Below, in pieces: positions 1-7,263 of a DNA stretch of 63,944 nt. The stretch lies in contig NZ_BCTF01000028.1 of the NCBI RefSeq assembly GCF_001571145.1, positions 1 to 63,944 on the forward strand. Direction: 5' to 3'. Source of the DNA: Hydrogenophaga flava NBRC 102514. Lineage in GTDB: Bacteria; Pseudomonadota; Gammaproteobacteria; Burkholderiales; Burkholderiaceae_C. Position 1 is the stretch's first letter. Each line of letters begins with the position of its first letter. A program made the translations under genes and the position numbers. The notes below the pieces were generated by a model. It saw nothing but the letters and a program-made list of their open reading frames with translations. It made no database searches and was not told the DNA's origin.

Positions 1-19
1 CCCCAAGGCGAACTGACCT

Positions 20-92
20 CCCCCCTGCGCCGCTTCGCGGCTTCCCCCCAGGGGGACCACACCTGCGGCCCGGCGAAGCCGGTTCCGCGGTG
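20..92. repeat. Intergenic GC-rich repeat, copy 1
   Basis: The core at 62-90 (CCTGCGGCCCGGCGAAGCCG plus GTTCCGCGG) recurs with one mismatch at 11812-11840 and, inverted, at 29969-29997. In all three copies a C-run/G-run palindrome lies on one side of the core. The match to a dispersed repeat of Comamonadaceae genomes is from memory; the three copies here are seen directly. Confidence 0.75.
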
Positions 93-149
93 TGCGCTGG
101 AAAGTCAGGCGAACGTGTCTGGTACAACCCTGCGATGCAGGAGATGACG

Positions 150-533
150 ATGACAAGTTTCACCAAGGTGGTGCTCTACACCGGCACCGACGGACGGACC
201 GCATTCCGAGAGGAGTCGGTTGAACTCAGCGAAGGCACGCCAGCGGCGTGCCTTTCGCCGTTGATGCCCTCCGGCGGCTACCAGCTGCGCCAGAGCCCGA
301 TCGGTTTTCGCAGCCAGTTCCACTGCACCGGCGCACCGCAGTGGCTGTTCGTGCTGCAAGGGCAGATGGAGATCGGGCTGCAGGACGGCAGCTCACGCAT
401 CTTCGGCCCGGGCGATCACTTCTATTCCGCCGACACCCTGCCCGAGGGCGTGACCTTCGACCCGGCGGTGCACGGCCACTGGAGCCGCCAGGTCGGCGAC
501 CAGCCGCTGGTGACGCTGTTCGTGCGCGGCTGA
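150..533 (+). CDS. Cupin-fold protein of unknown function
   Basis: A 127-residue protein whose middle and C-terminal part reads as a single cupin barrel: an aromatic-rich segment (QWLFVLQGQMEIGL), then a glycine turn (FGPGDHFYSAD) and a final strand with HGHW. Several upstream in-frame starts exist; I chose ATG 150 because AGGAG lies six bases ahead of it. Cupins of this size bind a metal or small ligand, but only part of the usual His/Glu metal set is visible, so the ligand and any catalysis are unknown. It stands alone behind a repeat element and 72 bases before the MoaD-like gene, so it may share that transcript. Confidence 0.65.
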   Translation: MTSFTKVVLYTGTDGRTAFREESVELSEGTPAACLSPLMPSGGYQLRQSPIGFRSQFHCTGAPQWLFVLQGQMEIGLQDGSSRIFGPGDHFYSADTLPEGVTFDPAVHGHWSRQVGDQPLVTLFVRG

Positions 534-605
534 CCCTGCCTCCAGAGGGGTTCCGGGCTTGCGCGCGCGGGCGACCGAATCGACACTGAGTCCGGAACCT
601 TCACC

Positions 606-875
606 ATGGTCACGGTCGAATTTGCTCCCGCCCTGCGCCGCCACGTGGACTGCGAGCCCCAGCAGGTGCCGCCGGGCACGCTGCGCGATGCGTTGGAGCA
701 GGCCCTGCAGGCCGCGCCGACGCTGGCGGCCTATGTGTTCGACGACCAGCGCGCCGTGCGCAAACACGTGGCCGTGTTCGTCAACCGCGAACTGGTGGCC
801 GACCGCGTCCGGCTGGACCGGGCGTTGCTGGCCGGTGACCGGGTGCTGGTGGTGCAGGCGCTGAGCGGCGGTTGA
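606..875 (+). CDS. MoaD/ThiS-family ubiquitin-fold sulfur carrier
   Basis: An 89-residue beta-grasp protein ending in Gly-Gly. In MoaD, ThiS and CysO the terminal glycine is adenylated and converted to a thiocarboxylate that donates sulfur. The VNRELV segment and the GDRVLVV strand near the C-terminus fit the family. No molybdopterin or thiamin synthesis gene is nearby; the neighbour 31 bases downstream is a BNR-repeat protein, so the sulfur acceptor is probably not a standard cofactor. Which E1-like enzyme activates it cannot be told from this window. Confidence 0.8.
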   Translation: MVTVEFAPALRRHVDCEPQQVPPGTLRDALEQALQAAPTLAAYVFDDQRAVRKHVAVFVNRELVADRVRLDRALLAGDRVLVVQALSGG

Positions 876-906
876 ATCGCTGTGGGCACAACCCAAGGAG
901 ACAACG

Positions 907-2001
907 ATGGCGACGATGCTGGTGGCAAGCCGCAAGGGCCTCTTCGTGTGGGAGGGGGAGGGCACCGCCTGGCGCATTGCGGCGCTGCACTTCCCTGGCG
1001 AGCCGGTCACCAGCGTGCTGGCCGATCCGCGTGACGGCCACTGGTACGCCGCGCTGCGCCTGGGCCACTTTGGCGTCAAGCTGCATCACAGCGCGGACCG
1101 CGGGCGTTCGTGGACCGAGGTGGCTGCCCCGGCCTTTCCGCCCAAGCCGGCCGAAGGACCGATGGCCGATGACGCCACGCCTTGGAGCGTGGACCTGATC
1201 TGGTCGATGGCGGCCGGCGGTGCCGACGAGCCCGGGGTGCTCTGGGCGGGCTGCCTGCCGGCGGGCCTTTTCCGTTCGGACGACCATGGCGCCAGCTGGG
1301 CGCTGAACCGGCCGCTGTGGGAGCAGCCCGGCCGCCGCGAATGGTTCGGCGGCGGCTACGACCATGCGGGCATCCACTCCATCGTGGTCGACCCGCGCGA
1401 TGCCCGCAACCTGACGCTGGGCATCTCCTGTGGCGGGGTCTGGCAGACCCGCGATGCCGGCGCCAGCTGGTCGCTCACCGCCCAGGGCATGACCGCCGAC
1501 TACCTGCCGGCCGAGAGCGCGGACGACGGCAACACCCAGGACCCGCACGCCCTGGTGCAGTGCCGCACCCAGCCCGACGCGCTGTGGGTGCAGCACCACT
1601 GCGGCATCTACCGCTCCACCGACGGCGGGGCCCTGTGGCAGGCGATCCCGGCTCCTGCGCCCTCGGGTTTCGGCTTTGCGGTGGCCTGCGACCCGGCCAA
1701 CCCGCAACGGGCCTGGTTCGTGCCGGCGCAGGCCGATGTCTGCCGCATCCCGGTGGATGGGCGTTTGGTGGTGCTGCGCACCGACGACGGTGGCCAGAGC
1801 TTCCAGGCCTTCGGCGATGGGCTGCCGCAGTCCCACGCATACCACCTGGTCTACCGGCACGCGCTGGACGTGGACGCCACGGGCCGGGTGCTGGCCATGG
1901 GCTCGACCACGGGCGGGCTCTGGGTCAGCGCCGACGCGGGCGAGCACTGGCAAGAGCTTTCGCGCGACCTGCCGCCGCTTTCGACGGTCCGGTTCGTCTA
2001 G
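907..2001 (+). CDS. BNR/Asp-box repeat beta-propeller protein
   Basis: A 364-residue protein with six Asp-box motifs (S/T-x-D-x-G-x-x-W/F): SADRGRSW, SDDHGASW, TRDAGASW, STDGGALW, TDDGGQSF and SADAGEHW, spread as expected for a six- or seven-bladed propeller. Such proteins are often named exo-alpha-sialidase, but no signal peptide or sialidase arginine triad is evident, so I would not assign that activity. An AGGAG-like ribosome site precedes the ATG. It follows the MoaD-like gene closely; I recall the same pairing from other genomes, which would imply a shared function. Its stop codon overlaps that of the convergent nuclease gene in a CTAG. Confidence 0.75.
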   Translation: MATMLVASRKGLFVWEGEGTAWRIAALHFPGEPVTSVLADPRDGHWYAALRLGHFGVKLHHSADRGRSWTEVAAPAFPPKPAEGPMADDATPWSVDLIWSMAAGGADEPGVLWAGCLPAGLFRSDDHGASWALNRPLWEQPGRREWFGGGYDHAGIHSIVVDPRDARNLTLGISCGGVWQTRDAGASWSLTAQGMTADYLPAESADDGNTQDPHALVQCRTQPDALWVQHHCGIYRSTDGGALWQAIPAPAPSGFGFAVACDPANPQRAWFVPAQADVCRIPVDGRLVVLRTDDGGQSFQAFGDGLPQSHAYHLVYRHALDVDATGRVLAMGSTTGGLWVSADAGEHWQELSRDLPPLSTVRFV

Positions 2002-3032
2002 ACCGGCGCGTCCGGCAGCTTCAGCCGCAGCAGCGCGCGCACGAAGCCGTGGTCGCTGCGGCTGCGGTCGCGGCCTTCGTGCAGGTGGTCGTTGAACACC
2101 TCCACCCGGCGCACGTCGCCGATGGCCGCGCGGCTGGTGGCGACGAGTTCCTCGCTCACCAGCACCTGGTCCAGCACCTCGGGGTAGCCCTGGTGGATGT
2201 GTGAATACGCCACGTCGCGCCGCAGCGCGGCCTCGCCCTGCACGTCCCAGGCGCTGAAAAGGGCGTTGTCGCGCGCGCCCTTGTCGTAGGCCACCTGCGA
2301 GGTGGCGGCGATCAGCTGGGTGGTCACGCTGTGCGGCCCGTCGTTGAAATCGCCCATCACGATCAGCGGGAGCCGCGTGCGGTGCAGCAGCTCCACCACC
2401 TTCAGCCGCAGCGCCAGCGCCTCGCCCGCGCGCATGAGCAGCGAACGCAGCGAGCCCAGCGCCTGTACGGTCGGGTCTTCGGTGTCTTCCAGGGTCTTGC
2501 CGCTGGCGTCCTGCAGGTACTTGGGGCGCTTGGACTTGAGGTGTGCTGTGATCACGCCGATCTCCTGCCCGTGTTTCATGCGCAGTGTGGCCAGCAGGGG
2601 CGGGCGCTCGAAGCGGGTGTGTGGCCCCAGGCCAGGCACCTGCACCACGGCCGCCGCGGGGAAATCGGCGATGGACTGCATCGACTCGACCTTCAGCCGC
2701 GTCACCAGGCCCACGCGCGGGGTGCCCTGGGCGCCGTGTTGTCCGGGGCCGTTTTCGGCGCCGGGCACGGCCACAGTGCTGTATTGCAGGCCGCTCCGGG
2801 CAATGGCGGCGCGCAGGGCCACCTCGTCCCAGACCTCCTGCACCGCCAGCACGTCGGCGTTGAGCACACGGAAGCGCTCGCCCAGCCAGTCGGCCTTGCG
2901 CTCGAACTCGTTCTGGCTGTACGGGTCCTGGCCGTCATAGAAGTGGCGGCCTGGCTGCGCCAGGTTCAGTACGTTGGCGCTGGCGACGGTCAGCGTGGCC
3001 CAGCGGGATTGCGGCGGGAGGGTGTTGGCCAT
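1998..3032 (-). CDS. Endonuclease/exonuclease/phosphatase family protein
   Basis: A 344-residue protein with the EEP-fold signature in order: NVLNL near the N-terminus, the metal-binding glutamate in AVQEVWDE, TAHLKSKRP, the catalytic GDFND and the C-terminal SDH. Members hydrolyse phosphodiester bonds in DNA, RNA or phospholipid head groups using Mg2+; the substrate here is open. No convincing signal peptide is seen, so a cytoplasmic role is more likely. The gene is monocistronic and converges with the BNR gene, sharing the CTAG at 1998-2001 as stop codons. Confidence 0.8.
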   Translation of the reverse strand: MANTLPPQSRWATLTVASANVLNLAQPGRHFYDGQDPYSQNEFERKADWLGERFRVLNADVLAVQEVWDEVALRAAIARSGLQYSTVAVPGAENGPGQHGAQGTPRVGLVTRLKVESMQSIADFPAAAVVQVPGLGPHTRFERPPLLATLRMKHGQEIGVITAHLKSKRPKYLQDASGKTLEDTEDPTVQALGSLRSLLMRAGEALALRLKVVELLHRTRLPLIVMGDFNDGPHSVTTQLIAATSQVAYDKGARDNALFSAWDVQGEAALRRDVAYSHIHQGYPEVLDQVLVSEELVATSRAAIGDVRRVEVFNDHLHEGRDRSRSDHGFVRALLRLKLPDAPV

Positions 3033-3083
3033 GGCTGCGACTGTATATATAGAGTAAGGGTGCGCAGCAGGTCGCTGCCTGCG

Positions 3084-4433
3084 TCAGGGGGCTCGTTGCC
3101 CGGCGCGGGCCGCGGCCAGCGGCAGTTGCACGCGCACCGTCAGCCCTCCGCCGGGGGTGTCGGCCAGTTCCAGCTTGCCGCCGTGCAGGGCGGCGATCTC
3201 CCCGACGATGGACAGGCCCAGACCGCTGCCCTTGCCGTCGCCGGGCGAGAGCCGGACGAACCGTTCCAGCACCCGCGCCCGGTCCTCGGGTGCGATGCCG
3301 GTGCCGTTGTCGCTGACTTCCAGCACAGCGTTCTCGCCGGCGACGTGCAAGCCCACGTCGATGCGCACCGATCCCGGGTTGTGGGTCAGCGCATTGCCGA
3401 TCAGGTTGTCCACCAGGGTGCGCAGCGCGTGGGGGTCGCCCACCAGGGACACCGGTTCGGCGCTCACCAGTCCCAGGTCGCTGCCTTGCTGTTCGGCGCG
3501 CGCCGAAAAGCCGGCGACGGCCTCGCGCAGGAGATCGTCCAGCCGCAGCGTCTGCTGCTGGGATGTCTGTGCGTCGGGCTCCAGGCGTGCGAGCTGGAGC
3601 AGCTGGAAGGCGAGCCGGGAGGCCCGTTCAATGCCCGCGTCCAGCTGGTCCAGCGCACCCTCCCATTCGCCCGGTTTGGAGCGCCGGACCAGCTGCGCCT
3701 GCAGCTTGACCACCGCCAGCGGGGTGTTGAGCTCGTGCGCGGCGTCGGCCAGGAAGCGGCGCTGGTGGTTCAGCATGTGCTCGATGCGGGCGAGCAGCTG
3801 GTTGAGCGTGTCGGCCAGTGGCGCCACTTCGGCGGGCAGGCCGGAGGTGTCGATGGGCTGCAGGCCTTCCGGGTTGCTGCGCGCGATGTCGCTGCGCAGC
3901 TGTTCGAGCGGCAGCAGCACCCGGTCGACGCCCGTGCTGGTGAGCACCGCCAGCACCAGCACCAGCAGCACCAGCGGAATCATCAGCCATGGGGTGAGCG
4001 AATAGAAGTGCTGGCGCCGGATCTTGGTGGTGACCGCGACCTGGACGATGCGCCGGTCGTGCGGCTGCGTGTACACGCGCCAGCTTTCGCCCTCCCAGGT
4101 GACGATGTTGTGCCCCGGACGCTGCAGGGGCGGGCCGACATCGGCCAGCGAGGAATAGACCAGCTGGCCCGAGTGGTCCCAGATCTGGCTGACGAACTGG
4201 TCGAGGTCGTCGTCGGCCAGTGCGCTCGAGGGCAGCGGTGCCGAGGGCTGTGCGGGAGCGGCCTCGTCGTGTCGCACCACCGTCTGGGCGATCTGCTCCA
4301 GGCCCATGTCGCGCACATTGTTGAAGCCGCTCCAGGTCAGCCGCGCGGTCAGGAAGCCGACCACCAGGGTGGTGATCAGCACCGAGGAGATCAGCCAGAT
4401 CAGCAGCTGTGAGCGGATCGAGCGCAGTTTCAA
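3084..4433 (-). CDS. Sensor histidine kinase, QseC/TctE type
   Basis: A 449-residue membrane kinase: first membrane segment about residues 10-30, a periplasmic sensor of about 115 residues, second membrane segment about 150-168, a HAMP-like linker, the HisKA box around His233 (AAHELNTPL), and a C-terminal ATPase with DNGTGI and GSGLGLSI. Asparagine stands where most relatives have arginine after HEL. The start is TTG, overlapping the TGA stop of the response regulator as TTGA; no nearer ATG gives a complete first membrane helix. The tight coupling with the regulator gene shows they form one system. The signal sensed is unknown. Confidence 0.85.
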   Translation of the reverse strand: MKLRSIRSQLLIWLISSVLITTLVVGFLTARLTWSGFNNVRDMGLEQIAQTVVRHDEAAPAQPSAPLPSSALADDDLDQFVSQIWDHSGQLVYSSLADVGPPLQRPGHNIVTWEGESWRVYTQPHDRRIVQVAVTTKIRRQHFYSLTPWLMIPLVLLVLVLAVLTSTGVDRVLLPLEQLRSDIARSNPEGLQPIDTSGLPAEVAPLADTLNQLLARIEHMLNHQRRFLADAAHELNTPLAVVKLQAQLVRRSKPGEWEGALDQLDAGIERASRLAFQLLQLARLEPDAQTSQQQTLRLDDLLREAVAGFSARAEQQGSDLGLVSAEPVSLVGDPHALRTLVDNLIGNALTHNPGSVRIDVGLHVAGENAVLEVSDNGTGIAPEDRARVLERFVRLSPGDGKGSGLGLSIVGEIAALHGGKLELADTPGGGLTVRVQLPLAAARAGQRAP

Positions 4434-5092
4434 GGCAGCTGCACCAGCTTGTAGCCCACGCCGCGCACATTGACGATCCAGGGCTCACCGAGCTTGCGGC
4501 GCAGGTGGTGCAGGTGCACCTCCACGGCATTGCTGGAGATGTCTTCGCTCCAGCCGTACAGCTGCTTCTCCAGCTGCTCGACCGAGAGCACCACCCCCGG
4601 CTGACGGGCGAAGGTCGCCAGCAGGTCGAACTCGCGCTGCGACAGCGACAGGTGCTTGCCCGACAGCAGCGCCTCGCGCTCGGCGGGCCACACCTCCAGG
4701 CGCCCCAGCTGGAGGTGGGCGGTGACGCGCCCGCCCTGTCGACGCGCCAGCGCATGGATGCGCGCGCACAGTTCGTCCAGGTCGAAGGGTTTGGTCAGGT
4801 AGTCGTCGGCGCCCTGGTTGAGTCCGGCCACGCGGTCGGGCACGGCGTCGCGCGCGGTCACCAGCATCACCGGTGTGGTCTGGCCCTCGTTGCGCATCCA
4901 GCGCAGGATCTGCAGCCCATCGGGCTTCGGCAGGCCGATGTCCAGCAGCACCACGTCGTAGCTGCGGCGGCCCAGGGCGTCGACGACCTGGTCCCCCGTC
5001 TTGGCCCAGTCCACCTGGAACCCGGCCAGATCCAGCCCTTTTTCCATGCTGGACCCCAGCATCACGTCGTCTTCGGCAAGCAGCAGCTTCAT
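4430..5092 (-). CDS. OmpR-family response regulator, QseB/TctD type
   Basis: A 220-residue regulator with a receiver domain (acidic pair D8-D9, phosphorylated D51 in LLDIGLP, K101 in LTKPF) and a C-terminal winged-helix DNA-binding domain (LSQREFDLL, HLHHLRRKLG, VRGVGYKL). It is the first gene of the two-gene operon with the kinase, overlapping it by four bases. After phosphorylation by the kinase it should bind promoter DNA as a dimer; the targets are not visible here. The upstream gap to the rhlE terminator is small, so its promoter probably lies between 5093 and about 5180. Confidence 0.88.
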   Translation of the reverse strand: MKLLLAEDDVMLGSSMEKGLDLAGFQVDWAKTGDQVVDALGRRSYDVVLLDIGLPKPDGLQILRWMRNEGQTTPVMLVTARDAVPDRVAGLNQGADDYLTKPFDLDELCARIHALARRQGGRVTAHLQLGRLEVWPAEREALLSGKHLSLSQREFDLLATFARQPGVVLSVEQLEKQLYGWSEDISSNAVEVHLHHLRRKLGEPWIVNVRGVGYKLVQLP

Positions 5093-5126
5093 GGTATGGA
5101 CCTCTTATGGCGCAATGGTACCGACG

Positions 5127-5153
5127 AAAAAAAGGCGGGCATGTGCCCGCCTT
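5127..5153 (-). terminator. Rho-independent terminator of rhlE
   Basis: On the minus strand a perfect stem (AAGGCGGGCA / TGCCCGCCTT) with a two-base loop is followed directly by a run of seven T. It lies about 30 bases beyond the rhlE stop and separates it from the response-regulator gene. Confidence 0.9.
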
Positions 5154-5182
5154 GCTGCCGCCTGGTGGCCACGAGGCCGGGA

Positions 5183-6958
5183 TCAGCGGATGCGGCCGTA
5201 GCTGGTGCGCAACGGGTCGGCGCCGCCGCCGTTGCCACCGCGCTGTCCACCACCACCGCCCTTGTTCTTGTTGCGGTTGCCGGTGCGCATCGAATCGATG
5301 CTGGTGCGCAGCGGATCGGGCTGGCCACCCGGTGCCGCGGCGCGGGCGCGCGGCTCGCGGATGCGCAGGCTGCCCAGGTGGGCGTTGGGGCCGGGCTGGC
5401 GCTCGGGGCGGTCTTCCCCTTCGTTGCGGTCCTCGCGCGGCGCGCGCGGCGGGCGCTCCTGGTTCTGGCGGGGCTGAGCGTTGTGGTTGGGATTGCCGTT
5501 GGCATTGGCCTGGCGCGGTTGCCCGTTGCCGCCACTGCCGCCACGGCGGTTGCGGTTGCGGCGCCGGCCTTCGCCCTGGCCTTCGGCAGGGGGCTGGCCT
5601 TCACCGGATTCGGCGCGCTGGCGCGGCTGGCCTCCGCCGTTGTTGTTGCTGCGCCCGCTGTTGCCGCCCTCGGCCTTCTTTTCGCGGATGCGGGTCATCA
5701 TTTCCTGGCGTGCGGCCTTGGCGGCGGCGGCCATCACGTCGCGGCTGGGCGGCTTGCCGGCGCCGCCCCAGATGGTCTGGCGACCCATGGCGATGGGCTC
5801 GGCCTTCTCACCCGGCTCGGGCATGAACTCCTGGAAGATCTCGACCGGAATCTGCTGCTTGGTGAAGCGCTCGATGTCCATCATGAAGCCTTCTTCGTCC
5901 AGGCTCACGAGGTTGACGGCTTCGCCGCTCTTGCCCGCGCGGCCGGTGCGGCCGATGCGGTGCACATAGTCTTCGCTGACGTTGGGGATCTCGTAGTTGA
6001 CGACGTGCGGCAGCTCGTCGATGTCGATGCCGCGGGCCGCGATGTCGGTGGCCACCAGGGCGCGGATCTCGCCGCTCTTGAAGTCGGCCAGTGCCTGGGT
6101 GCGGGCGCCCTGGCTCTTGTTGCCATGCAGCGCCATGGCCTTGATGCCGTTCTTGGTCAGGTAGTCGGCCACGTTGTTGGCGCCGAACTTGGTGCGGGTG
6201 AAGACCAGCACCTGGCTCCAGTTGTGCTGGTTGATGATGTGCACCAGCAGCGCCTTCTTCTTGCCGCGGCCCACGGGGTGGATCACCTGGGTGATGCGCT
6301 GCACCGTGGTGTTGCGCGGGGTCACCTGGATGCTCTGCGGGTCCTTGAGCAGGTTGTTGGCCAGGTCGCGGATCTCGTCGCTGAAGGTGGCCGAGAACAG
6401 CAGGCTCTGCTTGCTCTGGGGCAGCAGGGCCAGCACCTTCTTGACGTCGTGGATGAAGCCCATGTCCAGCATGCGGTCGGCTTCGTCGAGCACCAGGATC
6501 TGCACCTGCGAGAGGTCCAGGAAGCCCTGCTGCTGCAGGTCCAGCAGGCGGCCGGGGGTGGCCACCAGGATGTCCACGCCCTTTTTCATGGCGTTGATCT
6601 GCGGGTTCATGCCGACGCCGCCAAAGACCACCGTGGAGGTCAGCGACAGGTGCTTGCCGTAGACGCGCACGGACTCCTCCACCTGGGCGGCCAGTTCGCG
6701 GGTCGGCGTGAGCACCAGGGCGCGGATGGCGTTGCCGCCGAAGCGGTTCTTGCCGCGCTCGCCCTGCGAAAGGCGCTGCAGCATCGGCAGGGTGAAGGCA
6801 GCGGTCTTGCCGGTGCCGGTCTGGGCGCCACCGAGCAGGTCGCGGCCGGCCAGGACAGCCGGGATGGCTTCAACCTGGATGGGAGTGGGGGTCTCGTAAC
6901 CGTGCTCGCGCACAGCTTGCACGATGGCCGGAGCCAGGTTCAGATCTTCGAATTTCAT
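5183..6958 (-). CDS. rhlE: DEAD-box ATP-dependent RNA helicase RhlE
   Basis: A 591-residue helicase with all core motifs: Q-motif (PTPIQ), Walker A (AQTGTGKT), PTREL, DEAD, SAT, and the C-terminal HRIGRTGR. RhlE-type helicases unwind short RNA duplexes and act in ribosome assembly and RNA turnover. Beyond about residue 400 the tail is low-complexity, rich in Arg, Gly, Asn and Gln ([20 protein letters not shown]), expected to be disordered and RNA-binding, and it carries a repeated DPLRTS motif. The start is the ATG at 6958; a TTG just before it is also possible. A strong terminator follows the gene. Confidence 0.93.
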   Translation of the reverse strand: MKFEDLNLAPAIVQAVREHGYETPTPIQVEAIPAVLAGRDLLGGAQTGTGKTAAFTLPMLQRLSQGERGKNRFGGNAIRALVLTPTRELAAQVEESVRVYGKHLSLTSTVVFGGVGMNPQINAMKKGVDILVATPGRLLDLQQQGFLDLSQVQILVLDEADRMLDMGFIHDVKKVLALLPQSKQSLLFSATFSDEIRDLANNLLKDPQSIQVTPRNTTVQRITQVIHPVGRGKKKALLVHIINQHNWSQVLVFTRTKFGANNVADYLTKNGIKAMALHGNKSQGARTQALADFKSGEIRALVATDIAARGIDIDELPHVVNYEIPNVSEDYVHRIGRTGRAGKSGEAVNLVSLDEEGFMMDIERFTKQQIPVEIFQEFMPEPGEKAEPIAMGRQTIWGGAGKPPSRDVMAAAAKAARQEMMTRIREKKAEGGNSGRSNNNGGGQPRQRAESGEGQPPAEGQGEGRRRNRNRRGGSGGNGQPRQANANGNPNHNAQPRQNQERPPRAPREDRNEGEDRPERQPGPNAHLGSLRIREPRARAAAPGGQPDPLRTSIDSMRTGNRNKNKGGGGGQRGGNGGGADPLRTSYGRIR

Positions 6959-7263
6959 CAATGAGAGGCGCCCGTCCAGGGCGCTGGGGGCATCTGCCTG
7001 TGCGGTTGCCGAAGCAACTGTTCAGTTGAAGGCAGACGGGGTCTACAAAGCGGGTGGCAGGACCAGGAACTGGGAGCCGACCCTCCGGCGGGGTTGCCGG
7101 TGTTGCGGGCCACTGATGCGACGCAACGGGTCGTATTGTCGCACGTCTTGCCCAGCGACCGTCTGGAGATTTGCGGGAGCCGCTTGTCTGCGCCTGTCTC
7201 CATAATGTCGATCCGCTCTCACGCCGGCCCCGGCTGGGACGATTCCACCCTCCACGAGAAGCC
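6959..7263. other. Divergent intergenic region rhlE / DUF1631
   Basis: No gene fits this 305-base stretch. It should hold the promoters of both divergent genes. A CATAAT at 7201-7206 could be a -10 element for the DUF1631 gene, but no good -35 box is spaced correctly. A short perfect palindrome, CAACTG-TT-CAGTTG, lies at 7015-7028, within the likely rhlE leader. Confidence 0.4.

Noticed and set aside
907..2001. Calling the BNR protein a sialidase
   Set aside because: Asp-boxes alone are structural; no signal peptide or catalytic arginine/tyrosine set could be identified.
2331..4412. A 693-codon plus-strand open frame opposite the nuclease and kinase genes
   Set aside because: It is a shadow of GC-rich minus-strand genes: the composition is Gln/His/Val/Ala-rich without any domain, and the opposite strand encodes clear families.
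4409..6964. An 851-codon plus-strand frame opposite rhlE
   Set aside because: Complementary-strand artefact of high GC; RhlE motifs on the minus strand are unambiguous.
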